Below are positions 1 to 6,407 of a stretch of DNA of 23,118 nucleotides, piece by piece. The position numbers and the translations under genes were made by a program. Within the stretch, counting starts at the first letter, position 1; every line of letters starts with the position of its first letter. The notes beneath the pieces are model-generated. The model worked only from the letters and a program-made list of their open reading frames with translations, was not told where the DNA came from and ran no database searches. The DNA is from Bacteroidetes bacterium ADurb.Bin302 (GTDB lineage Bacteria > Bacteroidota > Bacteroidia > Bacteroidales > Paludibacteraceae), in assembly GCA_002069025.1 (NCBI GenBank), contig MWBK01000109.1, positions 1-23,118 on the forward strand, in the 5' to 3' direction.

Positions 1-1
1 C

Positions 2-106
2 CACGATAAAATTCAGGTAATAGAAGGAATAGCAAGCACAGAAACTTTAATTTGTTTGGGAGAAGCTTTTAGACGCCAAATTACTGTAGAATGTGATAAG
101 GAATAA
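2..106 (+). CDS. C-terminal fragment of an unrecognised protein
   Basis: An open frame enters from the left edge and ends at TAA 104-106, giving the last 34 residues of a protein (starts HDKIQVIEGIAS, ends ITVECDKE). I do not recognise the family from this short piece. It contains a mixed hydrophobic segment (TLICLGEAF), no membrane helix and no obvious motif. It converges on meaB, with only 4 bp between the two stop codons and a shared hairpin over both. The frame is open from the window edge and ends exactly at the hairpin, which supports it being a real gene end. Its function is left open. Confidence 0.55.
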   Translation, partial: HDKIQVIEGIASTETLICLGEAFRRQITVECDKE

Positions 107-120
107 TTTATCACATTTTA
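87..120. terminator. bidirectional hairpin over two convergent stop codons
   Basis: AATGTGATAA at 90-99 pairs perfectly with TTATCACATT at 108-117 (loop of 8 nt). It can be extended to 87-99/108-120 with one G-U pair. The loop carries the stop of the upstream plus-strand gene (104-106), and the right arm carries the meaB stop (111-113). A TTTTAAAATATT stretch follows on the plus side, and the T-tract is weak on the minus side. A shared terminator is the simplest reading. Confidence 0.55.
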
Positions 121-1196
121 AAATATTCTTCTAATAGTTTGTGTGCAGCAATAAATGAACTTACTTCATCTTTCATTACTTGTTGTTCTAGTTGACTTAA
201 CTTAGCAGAAATTATTGGATTACTGTAGAAATTACTTTTAAGTTTTCCGTCAATAGTTTCATACATCCAGTATTTTGTTTGAGAGCGGCGTTTGTGTGCA
301 AAATAGTCGTTTCCTTTAGTAAATTGGGTATATTCTTCTATCATGTTCCAAATCTCTTCAATACCTGTTTTTTGAAAAGCGGAGCATTTTAAAACTTGAG
401 GTTTCCATCCAGACTCGTGAGCAGGGAATAAATGCAGTGCATTGATATATTGTGCTTGAGCCAAATTCGCGCGTTCTATATTATTTCCTTCTGCTTTATT
501 TATAATAATACCGTCTGCCATTTCCATGATACCACGTTTAATGCCTTGTAATTCATCACCGGCACCCGTAATTTGTAAGAGCAAGAAAAAATCTACCATA
601 GAGTGAACGGCAGTTTCTGATTGACCAACACCCACAGTTTCTACGAAAACTTTGTTAAATCCTGCAGCTTCGCATAATACGATGGTTTCACGAGTTTTGC
701 GTGCAACTCCTCCTAGCGAGCCTGCAGATGGGGAAGGGCGAATAAAAGCTTTATCGCTTGCCGATAATTCTTCCATGCGAGTTTTATCTCCTAGAATACT
801 ACCTTTTGAGCGTTCACTACTTGGATCAATTGCAAGTACAGCTAATTTATCGCCTTTATTAACTAATAGCACACCAAGAGCCTCAATAAATGTGCTTTTG
901 CCTGCACCTGGGACACCTGTAATTCCTATTCGAGTTGAATTTCCGGATAATGGTAAACATTTTTCTATAACTTCTTGAGCTAAGTTATAATGGTCAGGAT
1001 TAGAGCTTTCAATAAGTGTAACAGCTTGTCCTAATAAAGAAATATCACCTTTTGTTATTCCATTAACATATTCGGCAGCTGTATATAGTTTACGCTTCGC
1101 TTTCCTTGCTAAATTAGGATTAACTGATGGAGGTTGGCTAATACCTTTATTAACTGATAAACCTGCATATTTTGAATCGTTTTCTATGTGTTCCAT
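111..1196 (-). CDS. meaB: methylmalonyl-CoA mutase-associated GTPase MeaB
   Basis: This is a G3E/SIMIBI-class GTPase of 361 aa, the usual MeaB/ArgK length. MeaB loads and protects the adenosylcobalamin cofactor of methylmalonyl-CoA mutase, an enzyme of the succinate-propionate route common in fermenting Bacteroidales. Visible motifs are the Walker A GVPGAGKST at about residues 94-102, DPSSERSKGSILGDKTRM at 124-141, the G3-like ETVGVGQSE at 186-194, and NKAE (G4) at 233-236. I chose the ATG at 1194-1196 because it lies 22 bp after the stop of the DUF1573 gene. A frame open to 1316 would add 40 Lys/Gln-rich residues overlapping that gene and is not family-like. It probably shares a transcript with the gene at 1219-1677. 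No mutase subunit lies in the window. Confidence 0.95.
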   Translation of the reverse strand: MEHIENDSKYAGLSVNKGISQPPSVNPNLARKAKRKLYTAAEYVNGITKGDISLLGQAVTLIESSNPDHYNLAQEVIEKCLPLSGNSTRIGITGVPGAGKSTFIEALGVLLVNKGDKLAVLAIDPSSERSKGSILGDKTRMEELSASDKAFIRPSPSAGSLGGVARKTRETIVLCEAAGFNKVFVETVGVGQSETAVHSMVDFFLLLQITGAGDELQGIKRGIMEMADGIIINKAEGNNIERANLAQAQYINALHLFPAHESGWKPQVLKCSAFQKTGIEEIWNMIEEYTQFTKGNDYFAHKRRSQTKYWMYETIDGKLKSNFYSNPIISAKLSQLEQQVMKDEVSSFIAAHKLLEEYFKM

Positions 1197-1218
1197 AGCT
1201 TTACAATAATTGATCTTC

Positions 1219-1677
1219 TTATTTTTTCTTATTCCTCTTTTTTGTTGCTTTTTTGTCTTTGTTGCTTGTTGGTGGTATTGCAGAATAATCTTCATCTTTG
1301 TATGTTGGTGCTGCAATTCGATTACCTGTTATGCTTAATTGTATGGCAGCAGTATCTCCGTAAATGTAGATACTCTTGTTGAATTTTCCTATTGTTTGTG
1401 AAACGTCTAATAAAATGTCGATAGTGCCGCTAATGTTAGGTTTTATAGCTTCTTTTGAATAGTTTACAATAACATTACAAGAAGATTCTACTCGCTTAAT
1501 TATTGCAGGATCTTGACCCGTATTGCAAAAAACAAAACTATACGTCAGTAGTGTATCTGTTTCTGATAAATTTCCAAATGAATACTCTTTGTTATCAAAT
1601 GCAAGTGACATTTGTGCAAATCCACTTATTGTGGAAAGTAAAATTAGTCCGATTGTAAAATATATTACTCTTTTCAT
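1219..1677 (-). CDS. secreted DUF1573-like protein, degenerate paralogue
   Basis: A 152-aa exported protein with a signal peptide (MKRVIYFTIGLILLSTISGFAQ, cleaved near residue 19-20) and one DUF1573-like immunoglobulin-type fold. The domain opens with the family-like segment FDNKEYSFGNLSETDT and ends in a Lys-rich tail (KDKKATKKRNKKK). Where the neighbouring paralogue has the family's SCGCT signature, this protein reads SSCNVIV, so only one Cys remains. The start at 1675-1677 was preferred over an upstream ATG at 1746. It gives a clean signal peptide, and the longer form would overlap both the promoter and the terminator of the preceding gene. It lies 22 bp before meaB. The function of DUF1573 proteins is not established, and no catalytic role is claimed. 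Confidence 0.8.
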   Translation of the reverse strand: MKRVIYFTIGLILLSTISGFAQMSLAFDNKEYSFGNLSETDTLLTYSFVFCNTGQDPAIIKRVESSCNVIVNYSKEAIKPNISGTIDILLDVSQTIGKFNKSIYIYGDTAAIQLSITGNRIAAPTYKDEDYSAIPPTSNKDKKATKKRNKKK

Positions 1678-1697
1678 GAAAATTTGATTTGAATTTG

Positions 1698-1728
1698 TAA
1701 AGATACCCAAAAAAACAAATGCGGCAAA
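1698..1728 (-). promoter_or_regulatory. Bacteroidetes-type promoter for the 1219-1677/meaB unit
   Basis: Read on the minus strand: TTTG (complement of 1725-1728), then 19 nt, then TATCTTTA (complement of 1698-1705). This is one base off the TAnnTTTG consensus and lies about 20 nt before the ATG. The -33 element falls inside the terminator stem of the upstream gene. Confidence 0.6.
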
Positions 1729-1748
1729 ATGAAAATTTTGCCGCATTT
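1709..1748 (-). terminator. intrinsic terminator of the DUF1573 gene 1771-2184
   Basis: A perfect 14-bp stem is formed by 1717-1730 and 1735-1748 around a 4-nt loop. On the minus strand it is followed by a T7 tract (complement of 1709-1715). It lies 22 bp past the stop of the 1771-2184 gene and has the textbook shape of a Rho-independent terminator. Confidence 0.85.
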
Positions 1749-1770
1749 AGTTTGTGTTTGTTATTACTGA

Positions 1771-2184
1771 TTATTGTTTATCTTTTGGTTTTGGAATAAC
1801 TTCACCTTTAATATTTAAAATAGCAACTTGAGCGGTTTCGTTTCCAGCTTCTGTGAATTTTATAGTAATGCTCTTTGTAAAATTACCAGGACGTCCTGCA
1901 GGATTGTATGTTACATTTATGAATCCTTTTTTCTTAGGAGCAACCGGTTCTTTTGTCCATTCCGGAGTTGTACATCCACAAGAAGCCGTTACGTTGGTTA
2001 GTGTAATAGGCTTTTTGCTTGTATTTGTAAATTCAAAAGTGGTTGTTACTTTTCCACCTTCTTCTTTGATTTGTCCAAAATCGTGAATTTTTTCCTTAAA
2101 CTTTAAAGTTTCAACTGCATCTTGGGCAAATAAACTACTGGTAGCTGCCAATAATAAACTAATGAATAAAAGTTTTGTTTTCAT
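1771..2184 (-). CDS. secreted DUF1573-domain protein
   Basis: A 137-aa protein with a signal peptide (MKTKLLFISLLLAATSSLFAQ) and a single canonical DUF1573 domain. It shows the pattern KIHDFGQIKEEGGKV, then F.FTNTSKKPI, then the signature TASCGCTTPEW at about residues 65-75, then GRPGNFTKSITI and a closing strand. Such single-domain proteins are abundant and exported in Bacteroidetes. Their fold resembles ASPM/SPD-2/Hydin-like Ig domains, but their role is undefined. It has its own promoter signal upstream and a strong terminator downstream. It is therefore probably a separate transcript from the paralogue at 1219-1677, although the two likely arose by duplication. Confidence 0.88.
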   Translation of the reverse strand: MKTKLLFISLLLAATSSLFAQDAVETLKFKEKIHDFGQIKEEGGKVTTTFEFTNTSKKPITLTNVTASCGCTTPEWTKEPVAPKKKGFINVTYNPAGRPGNFTKSITIKFTEAGNETAQVAILNIKGEVIPKPKDKQ

Positions 2185-2223
2185 ATTATGTATGTTTTAA
2201 AATAAAATTACTGCTTAAAGACA

Positions 2224-2231
2224 CAAAGATA
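2224..2231 (-). promoter_or_regulatory. -7 element before the DUF1573 gene
   Basis: On the minus strand this reads TATCTTTG, a full match to TAnnTTTG, ending about 40 nt before the ATG at 2184. No clean TTTG is present at the -33 spacing, so the call rests on the -7 box alone. Confidence 0.5.
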
Positions 2232-2276
2232 TACCAAAAGTAAACTCGTTATCTTCTTATTTAAGTTTTTTAAACA

Positions 2277-3797
2277 CTACTCCCATTCTATTGTTGCAGG
2301 TGGCTTAGAAGATATGTCATAAGTTACTCTGTTAACACCTTTCACTTTATTGATAATATCATTAGATACCTTTGCTAAAAAATCATACGGAAGGTGAGCC
2401 CAATCTGCTGTCATTGCGTCTATTGATGTAACGGCTCTTAGTGCTACTGCATTTTCGTATGTACGTTCATCACCCATAACTCCTACAGATTGTACAGGAA
2501 GTAGAATTACTCCGGCTTGCCATACGCTATCGTATAAATTCCATTCGTGCAGTGCTTTGATAAAAATATCATCCGCATCTTGTAAAATTCTTACTTTTTC
2601 TTCTGTAATGTCCCCAAGTATTCTTACTCCTAAACCTGGTCCAGGGAATGGTTGACGTTTAATCAAATGTTGTGGCATACCTAATTGAGTTCCAACTTTA
2701 CGAACTTCATCTTTAAATAGTAATCTTAAAGGCTCGCATAATTTTAGATTCATTTTCTCAGGAAGTCCGCCAACATTGTGATGAGACTTAATAGTTGTTC
2801 CTGTTATTGATAGTGATTCAATGCAGTCTGGATATATAGTGCCTTGTGCCAACCACTTTACATTTTTTATTTTTTTTGCTTCTTCATCAAATACGTCAAT
2901 GAAACCTTTACCTATTATCTTACGCTTTTTCTCAGGGTCTTTTACTCCTGATAGTTCACTATAGAAACGATTTTTGGCATTGACGCCTATTACATTAAGA
3001 CCTAAGCTTTCGTAATCGCGTAGTACATTTTCAAATTCGTTTTTGCGCAACAAACCATGGTCCACGAAGATGCAAGTTAAGTTTTTCCCAATAGCTTTAT
3101 TAAGCAAAACGGCTGATACTGAACTATCAACACCTCCTGATAAACCAAGAACTACCTTGTCATCACCTAGTTGGTTCTTTAAATTTTCAACAGTTGTTTC
3201 GATGAATGAAGCTGCTGACCAATCTTTTTTGCATCCACAGATGTTCAAGAAGTTGTCTAGTAAATGTGTTCCGTCTGTTGAATGAAATACTTCAGGGTGA
3301 AATTGAACTCCGTATGTATTTTCTCCACTCACTTTATAAGCAGCTATTTTTACATCAGACGTGCTCGCTATTATTTCGAAATTATCGGGTATCCTTGTTA
3401 TTGTATCTCCATGCGACATCCATACTTGTGAACCAACTGAAATACCATTAAGCAATTCTTTGTTGTTATTACACATAGTAAAGTTTGCACGGCCATATTC
3501 TCGACTAGCTGCAGGTTCTACAGATCCACCTGATTGTTCTGCAATTAATTGTGCGCCATAGCATATTCCTAAAACAGGTAATTTGCCTACAAATTGTCTT
3601 AGGTCTGTTTTAAAGGCAGCTTTGTCGTAAACTGAAAATGGACTTCCGGACAAGATTACACCTTTTATAGTGCTGTCATTTTGTGGGTACTTATTGTATG
3701 GTAGTATTTCGCAGTATGTGTTTAACTCGCGCACGCGTCGTGCAATGAGTTGAGTCGTTTGAGACCCGAAATCTAAAATAACAATCTTTTCCAGCAT
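2277..3797 (-). CDS. guaA: GMP synthase (glutamine-hydrolysing)
   Basis: The 506-aa enzyme converts XMP to GMP using ATP and glutamine-derived ammonia, the last step of guanine nucleotide synthesis. The N-terminal class I glutamine amidotransferase domain (about 1-190) carries the nucleophile C79 in LGICYGAQ and the H167/E169 pair in GVQFHPEV. The ATP-pyrophosphatase domain begins with the PP-loop SGGVDSS at 220-226. The C-terminal dimerisation domain contains [15 protein letters not shown] and ends TIEWE, the standard GuaA terminus. All catalytic residues are present and the length is slightly short but within the family range. It appears monocistronic, with the DUF1573 promoter immediately downstream and its own promoter signal upstream. 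Confidence 0.98.
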   Translation of the reverse strand: MLEKIVILDFGSQTTQLIARRVRELNTYCEILPYNKYPQNDSTIKGVILSGSPFSVYDKAAFKTDLRQFVGKLPVLGICYGAQLIAEQSGGSVEPAASREYGRANFTMCNNNKELLNGISVGSQVWMSHGDTITRIPDNFEIIASTSDVKIAAYKVSGENTYGVQFHPEVFHSTDGTHLLDNFLNICGCKKDWSAASFIETTVENLKNQLGDDKVVLGLSGGVDSSVSAVLLNKAIGKNLTCIFVDHGLLRKNEFENVLRDYESLGLNVIGVNAKNRFYSELSGVKDPEKKRKIIGKGFIDVFDEEAKKIKNVKWLAQGTIYPDCIESLSITGTTIKSHHNVGGLPEKMNLKLCEPLRLLFKDEVRKVGTQLGMPQHLIKRQPFPGPGLGVRILGDITEEKVRILQDADDIFIKALHEWNLYDSVWQAGVILLPVQSVGVMGDERTYENAVALRAVTSIDAMTADWAHLPYDFLAKVSNDIINKVKGVNRVTYDISSKPPATIEWE

Positions 3798-3830
3798 ATA
3801 TGAGTTTTATTTGTGTATTTAATTACCGCA

Positions 3831-3838
3831 CAAAAATA
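3831..3838 (-). promoter_or_regulatory. guaA: -7 element for guaA
   Basis: On the minus strand this reads TATTTTTG, matching TAnnTTTG, about 34 nt before the guaA ATG. A -33 TTTG is not clear. No purine riboswitch-like structure was recognised between it and guaA. Confidence 0.5.
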
Positions 3839-3954
3839 GCCAAAATATATTTGTTATACATGTTTAGTCATGGGTTTTTTTAGGAATCATGATGCTGATT
3901 TTGGTAAAAATAGAAATTAAAACTTAAAAATAGTAAATTTGTAAGTTTGTACTA

Positions 3955-3984
3955 TTGTTGTACCAAAAATATACAATAACTTTA
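3955..3984 (+). promoter_or_regulatory. candidate promoter for the hairpin RNA 3985-4087
   Basis: TTG at 3955-3957, 19 nt, then TAACTTTA at 3977-3984 (one base off TAnnTTTG). Two further exact TAnnTTTG boxes, TAAATTTG at 3934-3941 and TAAGTTTG at 3942-3949, lie just upstream but lack a TTG at the right distance. Which of these is used cannot be decided from sequence. Confidence 0.35.
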
Positions 3985-4087
3985 ACTCGAAATAAAGAAA
4001 ACGAGTAAAAACAAAAATATTTTCAGTACCATTCTCGTGGTACTTCTTCCATGTCGTGTAGGGGTGCCGACATGGAAGATTTTTTTG
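3985..4087 (+). ncRNA. candidate small RNA or attenuated leader: three hairpins ending in a terminator
   Basis: The 347-bp gap between guaA and the glycosyltransferase gene has no credible ORF but has dense structure. Hairpin 1: ACTCG 3985-3989 with CGAGT 4002-4006. Hairpin 2: AGTACCA 4025-4031 with TGGTACT 4038-4044, loop of 6 nt. Hairpin 3: 4045-4056 with 4068-4079, 12 bp, followed by T7 at 4080-4086. Hairpin 3 is a strong intrinsic terminator with no protein-coding gene before it on this strand. A short independent RNA of about 100 nt, or a leader that ends transcription before 4145, would explain it. A separate consensus promoter after the terminator (4084-4115) favours an independent RNA. 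I cannot match it to a named RNA family. Confidence 0.45.
4045..4086 (+). terminator. strong intrinsic terminator
   Basis: A perfect 12-bp stem (4045-4056/4068-4079) with an 11-nt loop is followed immediately by seven T residues. The plus-strand orientation is set by the T-tract. The stem includes CATGTCG/CGACATG and is G/C-containing, unlike the surrounding AT-rich DNA. Confidence 0.85.
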
Positions 4088-4115
4088 TGTATAACTGAAA
4101 CTTTATTTACCTTTG
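4084..4115 (+). promoter_or_regulatory. consensus promoter for the glycosyltransferase operon
   Basis: TTTG at 4084-4087, a 20-nt spacer, then TACCTTTG at 4108-4115 form an exact Bacteroidetes promoter. The ATG at 4145 follows after about 29 nt. The -33 box is made of the end of the preceding terminator's T-tract. Confidence 0.75.
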
Positions 4116-4144
4116 GCATAACAAAAAACGAAACTTCTGTATGA

Positions 4145-5317
4145 ATGAATAATTCTTCGTTAAAAATAGGTTTATTTAATGAGTGCTTTCCTCCTATTCA
4201 GGATGGAGTGGCACAGGTTGTTGAAAATTATGCAAGGTTACTCCAAGAGAGAGGGAATGACGTAACTGTTGCAACTGCAAAAGTGCCGTTTTTTGATTAC
4301 TCACAACCATATCACGTTCGTAATTTTTTATCGATTCCTGTTTTGATGCGTATGCCATATCGTTTTGGTGTGCCTATTTGGATGGCTCCATTTCAGCCGA
4401 TTATGAAATATAATGCCGATATATTTCATGGGCATTCACCCTTCACAGCAGGTCGTATTGCATTGAAACTTTCGAGGAAATACAATGCTCCGTTCATTAT
4501 GACATTTCATTCGAAATTTAGAGATGATTTTCGTAGAAGTGTACCTTCTGATACCATTGTTGATTTAATGATAAAGCGAATAATGAGTTTGTACGAATAC
4601 GCTGATGAAGTTTGGATTCCACAACCGGCAGTACTTGATGTTATGCGCGAATATGGTTATAAAGGGAAAGTAGAAGTGGTTCCGAATGCGATAGATTACG
4701 ATTTGGGTAATCAGGATATTAATATTTTGAAGGCTGAATCGAGATGCAAGTTGGGGCTTAAAGACAATGAAATATGTTTGTTATTTGTAGGGCAAATTAT
4801 TTACGAAAAGAATATTCAATACATATTGGATTCTGTTAAATTACTAAAAGATGTGCCGTACAAAATGTATTTTGTGGGCAAGGGTTATGCTGCAATAGAA
4901 TTTCATGAAAAGATCAAACAATATGGTTTGCAAGATAAAATTTTTATGACTGGTCAATTGCAAGATAGGTCTGCACTGCAGGTATATTATGCTGCTGCCG
5001 ATTTGTTTTTGTTTCCGTCTTTATATGATAATGCTCCATTAGTTTTGCGTGAGGCTGCTGCACATCATACGCCTGCAATCTTACTTGAGAAGACTACTAG
5101 TGCAGAAGTTATTGAGAGTGGGAAAAACGGTTTCTTATCTCCACAAGGTCAACCATCCGTTTTTGCAGATACGATTAAAAAAGTTTTATCTGATAAAAAA
5201 AATCTGGATAATGTAGGTAAAACAGCTTCAGAAACATTGGGATTAAGGTGGTCACAGTTGATGCCTGAGGTTGAAGATAGGTATCGTCATTTAATATTAA
5301 GAAAACAAAATGGCTAA
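4145..5317 (+). CDS. GT4-family glycosyltransferase
   Basis: A 390-aa cytoplasmic or membrane-associated retaining glycosyltransferase with the GT-B fold. The N-terminal half (1-175) opens LKIGLFNECFPPIQDGVA, the nucleotide-binding Gly-containing loop typical of the 'group 1' subfamily 4 domain, and contains FHGHSPF at 94-100. The C-terminal donor-binding half has VVPNAID (178-184), FVGQI..EKN (214-223) and SLYDNAPLVLREA (292-304), where D295 and E303 form a Dx7E variant of the usual Ex7E motif. It overlaps the next gene by 8 bp. Its closest general resemblance is to diacylglycerol or phosphatidylinositol mannosyl/glucosyltransferases. Together with the membrane partner, a lipid-linked sugar product is plausible, but donor and acceptor are not determinable. 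The upstream ATG at 4141 runs into a stop and is excluded. Confidence 0.9.
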   Translation: MNNSSLKIGLFNECFPPIQDGVAQVVENYARLLQERGNDVTVATAKVPFFDYSQPYHVRNFLSIPVLMRMPYRFGVPIWMAPFQPIMKYNADIFHGHSPFTAGRIALKLSRKYNAPFIMTFHSKFRDDFRRSVPSDTIVDLMIKRIMSLYEYADEVWIPQPAVLDVMREYGYKGKVEVVPNAIDYDLGNQDINILKAESRCKLGLKDNEICLLFVGQIIYEKNIQYILDSVKLLKDVPYKMYFVGKGYAAIEFHEKIKQYGLQDKIFMTGQLQDRSALQVYYAAADLFLFPSLYDNAPLVLREAAAHHTPAILLEKTTSAEVIESGKNGFLSPQGQPSVFADTIKKVLSDKKNLDNVGKTASETLGLRWSQLMPEVEDRYRHLILRKQNG

Positions 5318-6404
5318 TCAAACTACAGAAGCATCTGTTTCAAAACGATTGAAGCCATCACATATTATTCTGCCAATTCTGTTTGGATTTGCTGGGATTG
5401 TATGGATGTTTTGCTCTGAGTTTAGTGAAATAAAGGATGCAGAAATACCATTTGAAAAGTATTTAAATGGATACACAGTGTTATTTTTATTCTTGGCTTT
5501 ATTGGCAGTTGCTATTCGAGATTTATCAGGAATGGGACGTTTGTATCTTTTGTCAGAAAAACAATTATCATTCCATTCTTTGTTTAGAATAAGAATGTTG
5601 TATGAGTTTACTTCTGCTATAACTCCATCGGCTGCAGGAGGCTCTACTTTGGAAATGTTGTTTATACATAAAGAGGGAGTGAAATTTGGGAAAAGTACTG
5701 CCATTACAATTATATCATTATTCTTTGATGAATTGTTTTTTGTAATAGGATTCCCTATCTTGTTGTTAATATTACCAATTGATTTGTTGTTCGCGGTAGA
5801 AGGCACTTTTTCTGCAGCAATATTGTCTGTTTTTGCTATAGCATATCTATCTAAAGTAGCATGGTTGGTGGTTTTATTCATTGGTATTTTTATCAAACCA
5901 TCTACGATTTCTTGGATAATTCAGAAGGTTTTTTCTTTGCGTATCTTAAAAAGATGGAGAATAGGGGCATATAGAACTGCAATTGATGTAAAAGAATGCT
6001 CGCGTAATATGAGGCATAAATCAATCGTCTTTTGGTTGAAAAATCTAGGCTATAGCGTTTTGATGTGGGTGTCTCGTTTTACAGTAGTAAACTTTTTGAT
6101 AATGGCATTTAATCAATCGACCGAATCTTTGATGAGTTTTACAACGCAATTTTTAATTTTAGGTCGTCAATTAGTTTTGATGGTTGTAATGCTAGTTGCT
6201 CCAACTCCTGGTGCTAGTGGATTTATAGAGGTACTATTTAATTCTTATTTGGGTGAGTTTATCCCAAAGGGTATTGTTTTATTGCTTATCACAGCAATAT
6301 GGCGTATATTAATTTACTATAATTATTTACTTATTGGTGCTGTTTTGGCTCCTAGGTGGATTAATAGAAATTACTCCAAAAAAAATAAGAGCGTGACTAA
6401 ATAA
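5310..6404 (+). CDS. UPF0104/LPG-synthase-type integral membrane protein (flippase-like)
   Basis: A 364-aa polytopic membrane protein with about eight hydrophobic segments (near residues 18-36, 53-70, 131-160, 167-195, 243-266, 280-297, 320-345). Conserved family signatures are SAITPSAAGGSTLE at 102-115 and PTPGASGFIE at 298-307, as in the transmembrane domain of lysylphosphatidylglycerol synthases and AglD-like proteins. Members are thought to act on or move lipid-linked substrates, usually next to a glycosyltransferase, as here. No C-terminal aminoacyl-transfer domain is present, so it is not an MprF. The start overlaps the end of the glycosyltransferase by 8 bp, which indicates co-translation. 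It ends in a basic tail (NYSKKNKSVTK). Confidence 0.85.
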   Translation: MANQTTEASVSKRLKPSHIILPILFGFAGIVWMFCSEFSEIKDAEIPFEKYLNGYTVLFLFLALLAVAIRDLSGMGRLYLLSEKQLSFHSLFRIRMLYEFTSAITPSAAGGSTLEMLFIHKEGVKFGKSTAITIISLFFDELFFVIGFPILLLILPIDLLFAVEGTFSAAILSVFAIAYLSKVAWLVVLFIGIFIKPSTISWIIQKVFSLRILKRWRIGAYRTAIDVKECSRNMRHKSIVFWLKNLGYSVLMWVSRFTVVNFLIMAFNQSTESLMSFTTQFLILGRQLVLMVVMLVAPTPGASGFIEVLFNSYLGEFIPKGIVLLLITAIWRILIYYNYLLIGAVLAPRWINRNYSKKNKSVTK

Positions 6405-6407
6405 ATC

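Noticed and set aside
683..697. GTTTCACGAG and other GTTTCAC/GTGAAAC half-sites as parS
   Set aside because: Only half of the palindrome (consensus TGTTTCACGTGAAACA) is present. It lies inside meaB far from parAB, and no full-length site was found in the window.
1197..1316. Upstream ATG that would lengthen MeaB by 40 residues
   Set aside because: The extension is Lys/Gln-rich, not family-like, and overlaps the end of the DUF1573 gene. The ATG at 1196 follows that gene by 22 bp.
1678..1746. Longer start for the degenerate DUF1573 protein
   Set aside because: It would begin inside the upstream gene's terminator and cover the promoter; the signal peptide begins at 1677.
3798..3830. Purine riboswitch before guaA
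   Set aside because: The guaA leader is only about 30 nt and AT-rich, too short for a purine aptamer, with no matching core.
5318..5896. 192-codon open frame on the minus strand inside the membrane-protein gene
   Set aside because: Composition is Asn/Ile/Lys-rich with no domain. It is the antisense of a conserved transmembrane gene with clear family motifs.
6405..6407. Terminator between the converging membrane-protein and DUF5686 genes
   Set aside because: Only 3 bp separate them and no convincing hairpin with a T-tract was seen on either strand.
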